Origin: Phycisphaerales bacterium
GTDB lineage: Bacteria > Planctomycetota > Phycisphaerae > Sedimentisphaerales > Anaerobacaceae
NCBI GenBank assembly: GCA_020352215.1
Contig: CP070675.1
Coordinates: forward strand, 4,878,554 to 4,942,553
Direction: 5' to 3'
DNA length: 64,000 bases
Part shown: in pieces, positions 35,052 to 44,821 of the stretch
How the letters are laid out: each line of letters starts with the position of its first letter
Position numbering within the stretch: the first letter of the stretch is position 1
Notes under the pieces: generated by a model
Databases searched by the model: none
The model's input: the letters and a program-made list of their open reading frames with translations, nothing else
What the model was told of the DNA's origin: nothing
Translations under genes and position numbers: made by a program

Positions 35052-36992
35052 TCACGAGCTGCTCAGCATCGCGATGATGTCCTGGACCGCTGCAATCAGG
35101 GCATCGGCATCGGCGTCGCTAATCTTGTCGCCCCTTTGCGCCTCGACGGCATTGATGAAGGCCTGTAAGGCGTTGATAGCCGCCACATCGTTGTTCGCAT
35201 TGACGTCGTCGAGGGCCTTAAACGCAGCGTCTAACTTCGCGTCTAAGCTGTTATCAATCCCCTTCTGGAGGTTCAGGGCTGCCACCTGATCAATGAGCTG
35301 TTCGATCGCCTCCTGTGGCGTGAGGGCCCAACCATCTTCGCGAACCCAGGGAAGATTGTCCTGCACGAGGTGTGATGGGTCATCATCGATTACGTATGGC
35401 TCATCTACGAACCCATCTCCATCCTCGTCGGGGACCGTCCAGTCGCTCCAGTAGTTGCCGCCTATTGGCTTTTCCAGGTTGAACACGTTCCCAACGCAGT
35501 TGCCGGTCACATAGGCTTGTGTTGGATTGTCTATAAAATTGTTGTTGTAGATATGGTTGTCCCATGAAGAGCCCCCCAGCCGGAGTCCGTATCTATAATT
35601 CTGTGACACCGTATTGCCTGTCAGGGTGCAGTACCCGGACCCGCCGAGCACGAGACCATCGCAAGCGTTCAAATTAATGATGTTGCCGGTCAGGCTGTTG
35701 CCGCTGGAGTTGCCGAGGACGATTCCATAGTAGTTGTTCGAGTTGGCAGTGTTCTCTGCCAGGGTGTTGTAGAAGGCGTTGTAGAGGTCGATTCCATAGT
35801 AGCCGTTGGAGTTGGCCGTGTTGCCTGTCAGGGTGTTGTTGCTGGAGTTTTGGAAGTAGATTCCAATGTATTTGTTCGAGTTGGCAGTATTGCCTGTTAG
35901 CGTGGTATTATAGCGGCACTGGTAGACGTAGATTCCATAGGTGCTGTTGGAATTGGCCGTGTTGCCTGTCAGGCTGTCGTTGCCCGACCAACTGACGTAG
36001 ATTCCATAGTCGCCGTTGGAGTTGGCCGTGTTGCCTGTCAGGCTGTTGTTGCCCGACCAGTTGAGGTTGATTCCAGTGTTGCTGTTCGAGTTGGCAGTGT
36101 TGCCTGTCAGGGTGTTGTTGGAGCCCCCGCCGATGATCCCATAAAAGTTATTCGAAGCGATGTTGCCTGTCAGGCTATTGTACATGGAGCGGCTGAGGCG
36201 GATTCCGTAGTTGTTGTTTGTGAGGACATTTCCATTGACGGTGTTGCCGTTGGAATAGTAGAGGTAGATTCCAAGCGTAAAATCCTGGACGTTTAGATTC
36301 TTGATGGTAACTCCGGTCCTGTAAGAAAGGTAAACTCCGTAACCATCACCGCCTCCGGTAAGAGTGTGCCCGTTGCCGTCGAGTGTGATTTCATCGCTGT
36401 CTATCTGAATCGTCTCGTCAAGATCCACCATCAGCGTGCCCGTTTTGGTGCTTGCCTCCCACGTGCCAACAGTTGGGTCACTCCAGCCTGTGTCGCTGAG
36501 ATAGATCGTGCCTGCCTGCGGCTGGATGAAGACTAACTGACTTATAGCCAGGTCTTGTGCAAAGGTGTAGCTTCCACTGTCGTCCGTTGTGAAGGCTACG
36601 CCGTTGTGATAGTCGTCCTCGTACTTGTAATAGGTCGTCGAGGGCGCAAAGCCGGTCAGAGTTATCCACGTTGAGCTGGCCCCTTCCGCCGCTTCTATGT
36701 GCATCACGACCATCTTCGGCACCGACTCCAGAGTCAAATGCACCAGCTCACTGCTTTGAAACACAATGTTCAGGTACTCGCTGTCGGTGACCTCGAAGTA
36801 TGTTCCGGTGCCCTCGATTGTCCCCGGCATCTGAGGGTCCTCAAGTAGCAGTTCCAGCTCCTCATCCAAGAGCAGCTCCTCGACAACCGGATCGTCCTGG
36901 GCAAAAGCTGAGGCCACAAACACAACAGACAGCACGGCTACTGCCAGCTGGATCAAATCCACACCTTTCCTGGTTGATTCTGTCTTAATCAT
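35052..36992 (-). CDS. NosD-like right-handed beta-helix protein with C-terminal helical domain
   Basis: The 646-residue protein has GAGGAG before the ATG and a signal peptide (~1-31, ending ASAFAQDD). Residues ~180-500 are a parallel beta-helix of NosD/CASH type built from ~23-residue units with the consensus LTGNTANSN and YGI. A linker with NYWSDWTVPDEDGDGFVDEP, common at the end of NosD repeats, follows. The last ~85 residues (QEAIEQLIDQVAALNLQKGI, LQAFINAVEAQRGDKISDAD) form a helical domain resembling the FIMAH-type domain of planctomycete and archaeal exoproteins. The helix could bind or cleave polysaccharide; no catalytic site was identified. Confidence 0.88.
   Translation of the reverse strand: MIKTESTRKGVDLIQLAVAVLSVVFVASAFAQDDPVVEELLLDEELELLLEDPQMPGTIEGTGTYFEVTDSEYLNIVFQSSELVHLTLESVPKMVVMHIEAAEGASSTWITLTGFAPSTTYYKYEDDYHNGVAFTTDDSGSYTFAQDLAISQLVFIQPQAGTIYLSDTGWSDPTVGTWEASTKTGTLMVDLDETIQIDSDEITLDGNGHTLTGGGDGYGVYLSYRTGVTIKNLNVQDFTLGIYLYYSNGNTVNGNVLTNNNYGIRLSRSMYNSLTGNIASNNFYGIIGGGSNNTLTGNTANSNSNTGINLNWSGNNSLTGNTANSNGDYGIYVSWSGNDSLTGNTANSNSTYGIYVYQCRYNTTLTGNTANSNKYIGIYFQNSSNNTLTGNTANSNGYYGIDLYNAFYNTLAENTANSNNYYGIVLGNSSGNSLTGNIINLNACDGLVLGGSGYCTLTGNTVSQNYRYGLRLGGSSWDNHIYNNNFIDNPTQAYVTGNCVGNVFNLEKPIGGNYWSDWTVPDEDGDGFVDEPYVIDDDPSHLVQDNLPWVREDGWALTPQEAIEQLIDQVAALNLQKGIDNSLDAKLDAAFKALDDVNANNDVAAINALQAFINAVEAQRGDKISDADADALIAAVQDIIAMLSSS
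35690..36195 (-). repeat. Tandem ~69-bp coding repeats of the beta-helix
   Basis: About seven degenerate copies of a ~69-bp unit containing GAGTTGGC(C/A)GTGTTGCCTG on the plus strand encode the 23-residue LTGNTANSN rungs. Units are close to identical over ~25 bases and vary between, as expected for repeats that expand by slippage or recombination. Confidence 0.85.
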
Positions 36993-37418
36993 TTTTCTAC
37001 TCCTCGCAATAGCTGTATTTGTTACGGTTCAAACAGACCTTTAGAACCAGCTAAGCTGCCATCCCAAAGTTCGCGCGCGTTGCGCGGTTGCGGAGCCTGT
37101 TGCGAGCGCAGCAAGGCAATCTCACTGCGTTGGTGTTATTCCCTCGCAGGCGGCTACAATAACCAGTAGAAACACGCCTGCTGCTTGTCTAATCCACAGC
37201 TCACTTTACAGATTATGTTGATACTATACTACCGGAACCAGGGTGTTCTGGCAAGAAGATTTCCTACGAAGTGGGAGGATTCCGCATTTTTCGGCCCAGA
37301 AGTGAGGGTGTCCAAGGAAAGCTTCTTCTGCGAGGAAAACGCGGCGATTCGTTCACAGCCGGTTCAGTCTGCTCTACAAATAGCCCCGTCTTTCCAGAGG
37401 CGCGTCAGCCTTAATCCC
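36993..37418. other. Intergenic region, 426 bp, upstream of the beta-helix gene
   Basis: It lies between the beta-helix gene start (36992) and the TRAP permease stop (37419), both on the minus strand. A GC-rich self-complementary patch occurs at ~37070-37115. A plus-strand frame at 37185-37457 runs into the permease gene and has no ribosome site. No clear promoter was identified. Confidence 0.4.
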
Positions 37419-39416
37419 TCACGTTCTAAGCCTCAGTTTCTGGACGGCATAAGCTGACCCATAAATGGCCACCCCTACAAAGTACATGTAGTATCGCAGG
37501 TGGTAGTCGAGGTTGAAGATGTTCGTCAGGATGGCGGGATAGAATAGTATCAGTGACGCGAGGAGAAGCAGAGGCACCTCATACCACTTGTTCTTTGTGA
37601 GGAACCACCCCTGAACTGCATTGGCAAACGCGAATGCCCCGACCGTGGCCATCGCGAAGATCAGCAGTGCCTGGCCGATGCTGTCAATCCCGTGCAGGAT
37701 CAGCTCGGCGTTGAACACGAACATGAAAGGAATCACAGCGGTTCTCAGGTCATATATGAAACCCTGCACTCCTGTCGGCACAGGATCGGATTTCGCTATG
37801 GCAGCGGCGGTGTAGGCGGCTAATCCCACGGGGGGAGTGTCGTCGGCGAGGATGCCGAAATAGAAGCAGAACAGGTGAGCGGCCATTGCGGGAATTGGGC
37901 TGACGCCACCTGCGGAACTGAGTGTGATGATCACCGGGACCGTTATCGACGCCATGACTACGTAGGTTGCTGTCGTGGGCAGGCCCATCCCAAGTATCAG
38001 GCTTGCGACCGCCGTTATCACAAGGAGCAGAAACACATTGCCGGCCGAAAGCATCTCGACGATCTGGACGACCATGCTGCCGGGACCCATAGCAACAATG
38101 CCGACGACGATTCCAGCCGCTGCGGTGGCAAGTGCGACAGAGACCATGTTCTTCGATCCGGCAATCAGGCCCTGACCGATTATCTTAATGCTCTTGATCG
38201 CGGCTGCACAAATCGACGTTGCGCTTCTCGCGGCGCGTACTATCTCTCGGACAAAGGCGATCAGCATCAAGACGACTATAGCGTTGAAGGCTGCCAATTC
38301 CGGGCTGTGACGCATTACGACCAATTCGTACAGCAAAGCGCCCAGTGGGATCAGATAATAGAATCCGCTTCTCAGCACGCTGAGAAAACTGGGAATGTCC
38401 GGCTTAGGCAGCCCCTTCATTCCAAGTTTCGACGCCTCGAGATGCACGATATAGAATAGGGCAAAGTAGGAGACGAAGGCAGGTATAGCGGCGGCCTTTA
38501 TGACTCGGAGATAGGGCACGTTGAGATACTCAGCGATAATGAATGCCGCGGCCCCCATTATTGGAGGCATCAACTGGCCGTTTGTGCTCGCCGCAACCTC
38601 CGTCGCCGCGGCGATCTTTGCAGGATAGCCGACCTTTTTCATTAGCGGAATCGTGAATGTCCCCGTCGTGACGACGTTTGCAATGCTGGATCCCGAGACA
38701 AGGCCGGTCAGGCCGCTCGATACGATCGCTGCCTTGGCCGCGCCGCCCTTGTACCGGCCAAGCAGAGACAAGGCAAGGTCATTGAAGAAATGTCCGGCGC
38801 CGATCTTATCGAGCATCGCTCCCAACAGTACAAATAGATAAACCGTGGTGGCGGAGACGCGAAGGGGGATGCCGTAGAGCCCTTCGTCGGAAAGGGCAAT
38901 CTGGCCCAGATACCTTCGCAGTGACACACCTCGAAATGCGAACAGCGGCGGCATGTACGGACCCAAGAACGCGTAGAGCGTGAATAGAACAGCAATCACC
39001 GAAAGAGCCGGCCCCACTGCACGTCGCGATGCTTCTAACAGGAGGACGATCAGGACTATGCCCACTGCGATATCTCGGGCTGTGGGAACGCCCTGCCGAG
39101 CTGATATCCCCTCCCAGTCAAGGACGATGTACAGTACTGAAATACATGCAAGGCCGGCAAGAACGTAGCCAGTTAGTGAGATTCGGATCGTCACACTTGG
39201 CTCTGCCGTTTTGCGTCCTCGCTTGATGGTGGGAATCGTCAGGAAGACAAGCGTCACCGCGAAGGCCAGATGGATCGCACGAACCGTTATGCTGTCCAAT
39301 ATTACAAAACGCGGCAATGCTAACTGAAACAGGGCCCATGCTATTGAAATCGCCGCGACAATAGCCCGGTCGGCTCGTCCGGTGGTTCTTGTGTTGAGTT
39401 TGTCTTGTTCAGACAC
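37419..39416 (-). CDS. TRAP transporter permease, fused small and large subunits (TAXI type)
   Basis: The 665-residue protein starts with GTG 39416, two bases after the stop of the binding-protein gene. It has 15 or more membrane spans. The N-terminal part corresponds to the 4-TM DctQ-like subunit (~20-110). The rest is the DctM-like subunit, with LVSGSSIANVVTTGTFTIPL, GQLMPPIMGAAAFIIAEYL and SLILGMGLPTTATYVVMASI. Fused 4TM/12TM permeases are usual for TAXI systems. Together with the binding protein upstream they form a complete sodium-driven importer for an organic acid, possibly a dicarboxylate or amino acid; substrate unknown. Confidence 0.95.
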   Translation of the reverse strand: MSEQDKLNTRTTGRADRAIVAAISIAWALFQLALPRFVILDSITVRAIHLAFAVTLVFLTIPTIKRGRKTAEPSVTIRISLTGYVLAGLACISVLYIVLDWEGISARQGVPTARDIAVGIVLIVLLLEASRRAVGPALSVIAVLFTLYAFLGPYMPPLFAFRGVSLRRYLGQIALSDEGLYGIPLRVSATTVYLFVLLGAMLDKIGAGHFFNDLALSLLGRYKGGAAKAAIVSSGLTGLVSGSSIANVVTTGTFTIPLMKKVGYPAKIAAATEVAASTNGQLMPPIMGAAAFIIAEYLNVPYLRVIKAAAIPAFVSYFALFYIVHLEASKLGMKGLPKPDIPSFLSVLRSGFYYLIPLGALLYELVVMRHSPELAAFNAIVVLMLIAFVREIVRAARSATSICAAAIKSIKIIGQGLIAGSKNMVSVALATAAAGIVVGIVAMGPGSMVVQIVEMLSAGNVFLLLVITAVASLILGMGLPTTATYVVMASITVPVIITLSSAGGVSPIPAMAAHLFCFYFGILADDTPPVGLAAYTAAAIAKSDPVPTGVQGFIYDLRTAVIPFMFVFNAELILHGIDSIGQALLIFAMATVGAFAFANAVQGWFLTKNKWYEVPLLLLASLILFYPAILTNIFNLDYHLRYYMYFVGVAIYGSAYAVQKLRLRT

Positions 39417-39418
39417 CG

Positions 39419-40420
39419 CTAATCAACTATCAGTTCAGCATGTATGTGCCTATCCAGACCCGCTTCTCGGTAATATTTCAGTGCGCCCGGATGAATCGGA
39501 GCCGAAAGGCCCTTCAGCATGTCTTCTTTTGTCAGGTTCTGGTAGGCCGCATGACGAGACTTGAAGTGCTCGAAGTTCTCAAACACCTCTCTTGTTACGG
39601 CGTAAACAACGTCCTCGTCTACGTTTGCGGACGTGACAAAAGTGGTCTTCACGCCGATCGTAGCAACATCCTCCGTGTTTGACGCGTTCGGATAAAGTGA
39701 TCGAGGTATCGTTGACTTGGCATAGTAGGGATACTCCTGAAGCATTTTGTCTATGTCCGGCCCTCTGATCGGCACTATGAACACCTTCACTCTTCCGAAC
39801 GTCGCTTCCTCAATGTTGCTGTTGGGATGTCCCACCGTATAGAAGAAGGCATCGATGCGTTCGTCCTGCAGCAAGCCCGGCGCCTCAACGGCCTTGACAT
39901 GCTCTGCCGACAGATCGTCCTCGTTTAGCCCAACCGCTTTCAATACGTCCCTCGTGTTCTGCAAATGCCCCGAGCCGGGATTTCCCAAGTTTACTCTCTT
40001 GCCTCTCAGATCGGTGATTTCTTTCGTGCCGCTCTCGACGGATGCAACGAGTGTGATGGATTCGGGGTGCACAGAGAAAACGGACCGCAGGTCTTCTTGC
40101 CTGCCGGAGTCGGACCATTCGGCGAGCCCGTGATACGCCAAGTACTGTCTGTCCGACTGAGCTATGCCGAAATCGAGGTCCCCGTTCATTACCGCGTTGA
40201 TGTTGAACACGGAGCCGCTCGTCGCTTCAACGGTTGCTTTGATTCCGTATTCGCTAACCTTCCGGTTGACCATTTGGCTTATAGCGCCGCCGGTCGGATA
40301 ATAGATACCGGTTACCGCCCCCGTTCCGATTGTCACGAACTTAGTCTTTCGGCTCTTGCACCCACCAAACAGGATGCCGACACCAACGATGACGAGGACC
40401 AAACGACGCATGCTCTCCAT
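39419..40420 (-). CDS. TAXI-family TRAP transporter solute-binding protein (probable lipoprotein)
   Basis: From the ATG at 40420 (AGGG seven bases before) the protein has 333 residues. The leader MESMRRLVLVIVGVGILFGG ends in a cysteine, a lipobox-like arrangement with Phe at -3. The mature part starts FVTIGTGAVTGIYYPTGGAI, the TAXI signature. LRGKRVNLGNPGSGHLQNTR and DAFFYTVGHPNSNI are typical lobes of this family. It captures the substrate outside the membrane for the permease encoded immediately downstream. Confidence 0.94.
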   Translation of the reverse strand: MESMRRLVLVIVGVGILFGGCKSRKTKFVTIGTGAVTGIYYPTGGAISQMVNRKVSEYGIKATVEATSGSVFNINAVMNGDLDFGIAQSDRQYLAYHGLAEWSDSGRQEDLRSVFSVHPESITLVASVESGTKEITDLRGKRVNLGNPGSGHLQNTRDVLKAVGLNEDDLSAEHVKAVEAPGLLQDERIDAFFYTVGHPNSNIEEATFGRVKVFIVPIRGPDIDKMLQEYPYYAKSTIPRSLYPNASNTEDVATIGVKTTFVTSANVDEDVVYAVTREVFENFEHFKSRHAAYQNLTKEDMLKGLSAPIHPGALKYYREAGLDRHIHAELIVD

Positions 40421-40575
40421 ACGTTTTCCCTGCAAAAGCTCTGCAACGTCCAACTGAGGAATAACGCACTATCAGTATCGTCAAATATCTGCCTGCAGAA
40501 GTCCTTTGTCAAGCACTTTCCAGGACGCCAACAAGGTCGCGCATCGGTGAGACAGAGACAGTTCGCCTGAAACAA

Positions 40576-40608
40576 CCGGGGCCTATGCCAAATCGGCATA
40601 GGCCCCGG
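40576..40608 (-). terminator. Perfect 14-bp hairpin, terminator of the large LamG gene
   Basis: CCGGGGCCTATGCC (40576-40589) pairs exactly with 40595-40608 across a 5-base loop. It lies 50 bases beyond the stop at 40658. On the minus strand it is followed by TTGTTTC, a weak T-tract, so termination of the LamG transcript is likely and it would also shield the TRAP genes from read-through. Confidence 0.7.
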
Positions 40609-40657
40609 CCTCAGTGCGGTCGAAATCTACTGTAGTAGTAGACTCATCGCAAATATC

Positions 40658-43600
40658 TTACGGTTCCGGCCAGAGCAGCTCATCGAGCCATGCGTCCGCC
40701 AGCTCCGCGAAGTCCACAAAGTCAACCGCCTTATCGTCGTTCAGGTCGGCCTGGAGACCTGCAAGATACAAAACTTGCTCCTGTGACAACGCATAGTCAT
40801 AGATACGCAACTCGTCCATAAGCCCGACGAAATGCTTCTGGAGTGTCTGGCCGGTCGCATCCGTATTGTCCGTTATGGCTCCGACATAGGCATTATGCTG
40901 GGACGTTCCCGAGAGGTCGTAGCCCGCAGGAACTGTACCACTTCCGGCCAAGACGCCATCGACGTATACGCGTATTGCGGTTCCCTCTCTTAGCCCGACG
41001 ACATGGTGCCACTCATTATCATTGACAGTGGTGCTGCTTATCGCCTGCGCCTTGGTGACATCGTCATCAGTGGTCAGGGTAACTACGCCATCCGGCCCGC
41101 CTTCGCCCACGCCCAGTGTGTACCGTATTCCGCCGGGCTGGTCGCCTCCGTTGGCAAAGACTGTAGCTGTCGGTCCGGCCTGTGTCGTGCGCACCCATGC
41201 GCAAATAGACCAGTCGCCTGTCCCAAAATTAAGTGCGCCTGGATTGCCACAGTCAACGTAATCGTTGCCGTCAGCAGGACCGACACTGATTGCCTGCCCC
41301 AACACACCTTCACCATAACTTGGATTACCTCGTGGCGTGCCGTGTATGCTGTTGCCGGAACTGTCGAGCGTGTTGTTCTCAAACTCATAGTATAGCGCCA
41401 GCCTGCTGTCGTCCGGAGCTACTGTCTCGGCCAGCCAGTCTGCCGCCACCACCTCGATGTCCGCATAGTCCACAACGCAGTTGCCGCTGAAGTCGGCAGC
41501 CGGTTTCAGAAGCGCAGCAACACATCTTGACCGATACAGCCCGATATCGTCAACGAACAACATACCGCTGCCGCCGACCGTCGGACTGAGCCTGTTGCCG
41601 GCGCCGAAGTAAATCTTCTTCACGGACATCAGATTCACGGGAGCGAACTTGCTGAGTTCGATATTGATCTCTTTCCAGCCGCTTATCAGCACCAGGTTAG
41701 TATTCGTCTCCGGAACGTCTACGCGTGTACCGGTACTGTCCTGCAGTCCCACGTACAGCTCTGTAGGCGCGTTACCCGGATCGCCGTGAACCCACAGCGA
41801 CATCGACTTGACTTGGTTTTGGGAGAAGTTCTGTGTTACGAGGAACTCAAGTTCGGCCTCCGAATAGCGGGCCTTGCCACCCGCTCCTGTGTTGTCGTAA
41901 CCGAACGGCATAGACTGCAGACCGCCGTGGATGGTAGTCTGCTCGGCATACGGTGCGTCGAGGTGACCTACGGTAGAACCGGTGCCGTTGCCCATCATGC
42001 CGGGCGGCGGTTCGGTGTAACCGAACCCGTCAAGCCATGTCTGGAATATCCGATTCGGCGAGTAATCGTTGTAGTCCTCAAAGTCATCGACAATCACGTA
42101 GTTAGCAGTTGTGAAGCTCCACACACTGCCTTCCCACGTCTCAGCGCCGCTGGCCTCGTCGATCCGCCAGTAGTAGGTCTTGTCCCACTCAAGAGGAGAC
42201 TCGGTCGGGATATAGCTCGTCACAGCAACGCCACGGCTGCCGCGGTAGATGCCAGCAGTCGCCGTCGTGGCAGTGGCAACGGCGTTTTCATCGGTACCGA
42301 AGAAGACGTGATGTTGAGCGGCCTGGTCGCCGGCCGACCACTTAAGGACAACTGTCTGCGTAACGTCCTCGGCACCATTAGCCGGGCTCGGGCCACTGGC
42401 CTTCAGCGGCGGATAAAACGCACCCGAGGGAATCAGCTCCTTTGGGGTACGGGCACTGCTCCAACGCAGCTCGGCTGTTGCGCCACCACCCCTTTCGTAA
42501 TACCACATCACGATCGAGTATCGCTGGCCGCCCACAAGGTCAATCGTACCGCTGTGCTCAGTCGGTGACTGGTTGACCCAACTGTCAACGACCAATACGT
42601 CATTCACCCACAGCATGACACCGTCATCTGTGGTTGTGTAGAACGTGTAGGTTTCCGTAAATGCCACCTCAAGTTCGCCTACCCACGCTACTGCAAAGTC
42701 ATCCGCACTCACTGTTGGATCAGGCGAAAGGTCGCCCCATTGGAAGTCGACCTGCGAATCCATACGGGTCAGTTTGTGAACGTTGAAGGCCGCCGATGGA
42801 GGATTAGGCGGTCCGGCACCGTCGCCGCCCACCCACTGGTAGTATTGCCCCTTGAGGCCTCCGCCAGCACGCGTAGTAGTGAAGCTCCAGACGTCGCCCT
42901 CGTGCACGACATCGTCCATATCTCGTTCGTCAACCCGCCAGTAGTACGTAGTCTCAAGCGCGAGACCCCCCGGCGTGAAGCTCGTCTCGGTCAGCGTACC
43001 CTTGGATGTGCTCGGGTCACCGGCCGCAACGGCGTCTTCCTCGGTGCCGAAGTACAACACATGCGTCCTTGCATTCCAGCCCAGTTTCCAGCTAAGCTCA
43101 GCATCCGGCGCAACAAACTTGCCTCCGTCAGCCGGTATGGGGTCCCAGGCCGTCACCGGTGGCGTGCTGAAGCTCCAGACGTTGCCTGTCTCCTTGGAGC
43201 CGTCGGCCTTGACCTCATCGACACGCCAGTAGTAAGTGCTCCCCGGAGCAAAACCGGGGCCATGGAAATACAAAGTCCAGGTCTGGCCACCTATGAACTC
43301 AGTAGGACCCGGATCCGGATTGGTACCGAGGTACAACTCATGGAGGATGGCTCCGTCGCCAGCCGACCATTCCAGCAGCGGTGCCATCACCCCCTCCTCA
43401 CCATCAGCCGGCCTGGGGTTCGAGGCCTTCAAGACGTCGTCGGGCGAGAATATACCAGCGCGGTAGCCGAAGAAGTCCACGTCGAGCGCCCCGCTCTGAG
43501 GGGTCGCGCCCAGTCCCAGGGCGATGTAGCTATCGCTGTAGTCGTCCCCGTTACCCGCAGTGACATTGAACTCCACCGGATCGAGTGAGCCATCCACAAG

Positions 43601-44374
43601 TATCTTTACGAGATGTGTACCTGTTCCTGTCGGATCTGCCTGGATTGTGATCCAAAACTCATGCCACACAGTTGGGTCAAGTTCCAGAATGTTGATGTTT
43701 CCTCCGGTCTCGCCTTGCAGGTCCACGTCTCCGGATGCCGAGGAACCATTGAGCTTGTTCATAACCAGCCCATCCGCAGAGACATCGTCGTCATCAGACT
43801 GCAGAGCAAGGCAGAAAGAGACAATCATGTCGCCGCTGGACTGGCGGATGCTGAAGCTACCCTTGCCGCCATCGTGCAGTATATATCCATCACCGGTCTC
43901 TGGCCAGGGACTTGTCGCACCGCCTCCATCAGGATGCAGGTCATCGAGCGGGGGCGTCGTGGGGATACGAGCACGGAACGTAATTGTCACGCCGTCATCA
44001 AGGATCGTTTCGCTGCCGGCGCCAATATCATTGGTGATACTGTGACCAAGGTAGATCTTTCGGTTGCTACCAGGATCATCCATGGCGTGGTCTCGTGGAT
44101 CACCCGTTTCCTGCAACCGAGCGAAGGTCGTGTCACTTTCTGTCAGTATGCCGACGCCGCCCGGCCGGCCGGCCCCGATGCCTGTCCCATCCCACTCGTC
44201 CGAGCCGTTGTCGTGGTTCCACGTTCCGTCCAGACCTGCGGTAGCCTGCTCGCCGGTGTACATGTACTCCCACCAACCGGGTGAGCCCGGGTAGACGATG
44301 CCAGCCGCGGCCGGCCCGCATAGCAGGCACATCGCCGTGACCACGGAGATCGGAAGAATTACCCTTCGACACAT
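40658..44374 (-). CDS. Giant exported protein with LamG, FN3-like, PA14 and two dockerin-like cassettes
   Basis: The 1238-residue protein has an excellent AAGGAGGAC ribosome site and a signal peptide (~1-25, CGPAAAG). In order: a concanavalin-like domain (~30-310); FN3-like modules with STYYWRVDEVKADGS and TTYYWRVDERD (~320-500); a PA14 domain (~505-650, LKGQYYQWVGGDGAG, FYTTTDDGVMLWVNDVLVVD); another FN3-like module; a carbohydrate-binding-like domain (~770-940); an internal dockerin-like cassette (DFSGNCVVDYADIEVVAADW); a LamG domain (~990-1200); and a terminal dockerin-like cassette (DLNDDKAVDFVDFAELADAW). Such proteins bind polysaccharide at the cell surface. No cohesin is visible in the window. 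Confidence 0.9.
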   Translation of the reverse strand: MCRRVILPISVVTAMCLLCGPAAAGIVYPGSPGWWEYMYTGEQATAGLDGTWNHDNGSDEWDGTGIGAGRPGGVGILTESDTTFARLQETGDPRDHAMDDPGSNRKIYLGHSITNDIGAGSETILDDGVTITFRARIPTTPPLDDLHPDGGGATSPWPETGDGYILHDGGKGSFSIRQSSGDMIVSFCLALQSDDDDVSADGLVMNKLNGSSASGDVDLQGETGGNINILELDPTVWHEFWITIQADPTGTGTHLVKILVDGSLDPVEFNVTAGNGDDYSDSYIALGLGATPQSGALDVDFFGYRAGIFSPDDVLKASNPRPADGEEGVMAPLLEWSAGDGAILHELYLGTNPDPGPTEFIGGQTWTLYFHGPGFAPGSTYYWRVDEVKADGSKETGNVWSFSTPPVTAWDPIPADGGKFVAPDAELSWKLGWNARTHVLYFGTEEDAVAAGDPSTSKGTLTETSFTPGGLALETTYYWRVDERDMDDVVHEGDVWSFTTTRAGGGLKGQYYQWVGGDGAGPPNPPSAAFNVHKLTRMDSQVDFQWGDLSPDPTVSADDFAVAWVGELEVAFTETYTFYTTTDDGVMLWVNDVLVVDSWVNQSPTEHSGTIDLVGGQRYSIVMWYYERGGGATAELRWSSARTPKELIPSGAFYPPLKASGPSPANGAEDVTQTVVLKWSAGDQAAQHHVFFGTDENAVATATTATAGIYRGSRGVAVTSYIPTESPLEWDKTYYWRIDEASGAETWEGSVWSFTTANYVIVDDFEDYNDYSPNRIFQTWLDGFGYTEPPPGMMGNGTGSTVGHLDAPYAEQTTIHGGLQSMPFGYDNTGAGGKARYSEAELEFLVTQNFSQNQVKSMSLWVHGDPGNAPTELYVGLQDSTGTRVDVPETNTNLVLISGWKEINIELSKFAPVNLMSVKKIYFGAGNRLSPTVGGSGMLFVDDIGLYRSRCVAALLKPAADFSGNCVVDYADIEVVAADWLAETVAPDDSRLALYYEFENNTLDSSGNSIHGTPRGNPSYGEGVLGQAISVGPADGNDYVDCGNPGALNFGTGDWSICAWVRTTQAGPTATVFANGGDQPGGIRYTLGVGEGGPDGVVTLTTDDDVTKAQAISSTTVNDNEWHHVVGLREGTAIRVYVDGVLAGSGTVPAGYDLSGTSQHNAYVGAITDNTDATGQTLQKHFVGLMDELRIYDYALSQEQVLYLAGLQADLNDDKAVDFVDFAELADAWLDELLWPEP

Positions 44375-44821
44375 AATAGTCCTCCTTAGAAAGAAACTAA
44401 GATTACTTTGATTAGGCCACGCACAAAGGTCTCGCCAGTGTCCGGCAACCTCGCAGACAAAACATCAACCGAGAAGTCCCTCTCCGCTCTACTATGTTCT
44501 GGAAAAATGACTCGTTCCTCTGATCTGACTCTACTTTGGTCCTTGGAAATCGAGTGGGAGCCGATTGTTGAGCTGCGCACAAATTTTTCGCTGCGGACAC
44601 CCTGCGCCACAACTGCATACATCCCATACTACCACAGCTCCGTCTCTTACGCTGAGCAGTGGGAAATCCACGCCTCAAGGAACGAAAATTCGCAGAACTC
44701 AACCATCTTTACTTATACCAAATATGGCCACCAACATTCAAGGAAAATCTTCGGAGCCTCTGGCACCCACCTGCTCGCCGGCGCATCCATGAGTATGCGC
44801 AAAATCAGTAATTACAGGATG
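44375..44821. other. Intergenic region, 447 bp, no gene seen
   Basis: It separates the LamG gene start (44374) from the deaminase stop (44822), both minus. A 187-codon plus-strand frame (44408-44971) runs through it but overlaps the deaminase and shows no domain. AT content is somewhat higher than in the flanks, as expected for a promoter region, but no -35/-10 pair stands out. Confidence 0.4.

Noticed and set aside
35690-36195. Regular repeats that could be mistaken for a CRISPR array
   Set aside because: Repeats are in-frame coding units of a beta-helix with no unique spacers of constant length and no cas genes.
37185-37457. 90-codon plus-strand frame upstream of the beta-helix gene
   Set aside because: Runs into the TRAP permease stop region and lacks any start signal.
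42740-43588. 282-codon plus-strand frame
   Set aside because: Antisense shadow of the 1238-residue LamG/PA14 gene.
40658-44374. Cellulosome component
   Set aside because: Dockerin-like cassettes are present, but no cohesin or scaffoldin is seen in the window; in planctomycetes such tails are common without cellulosomes.
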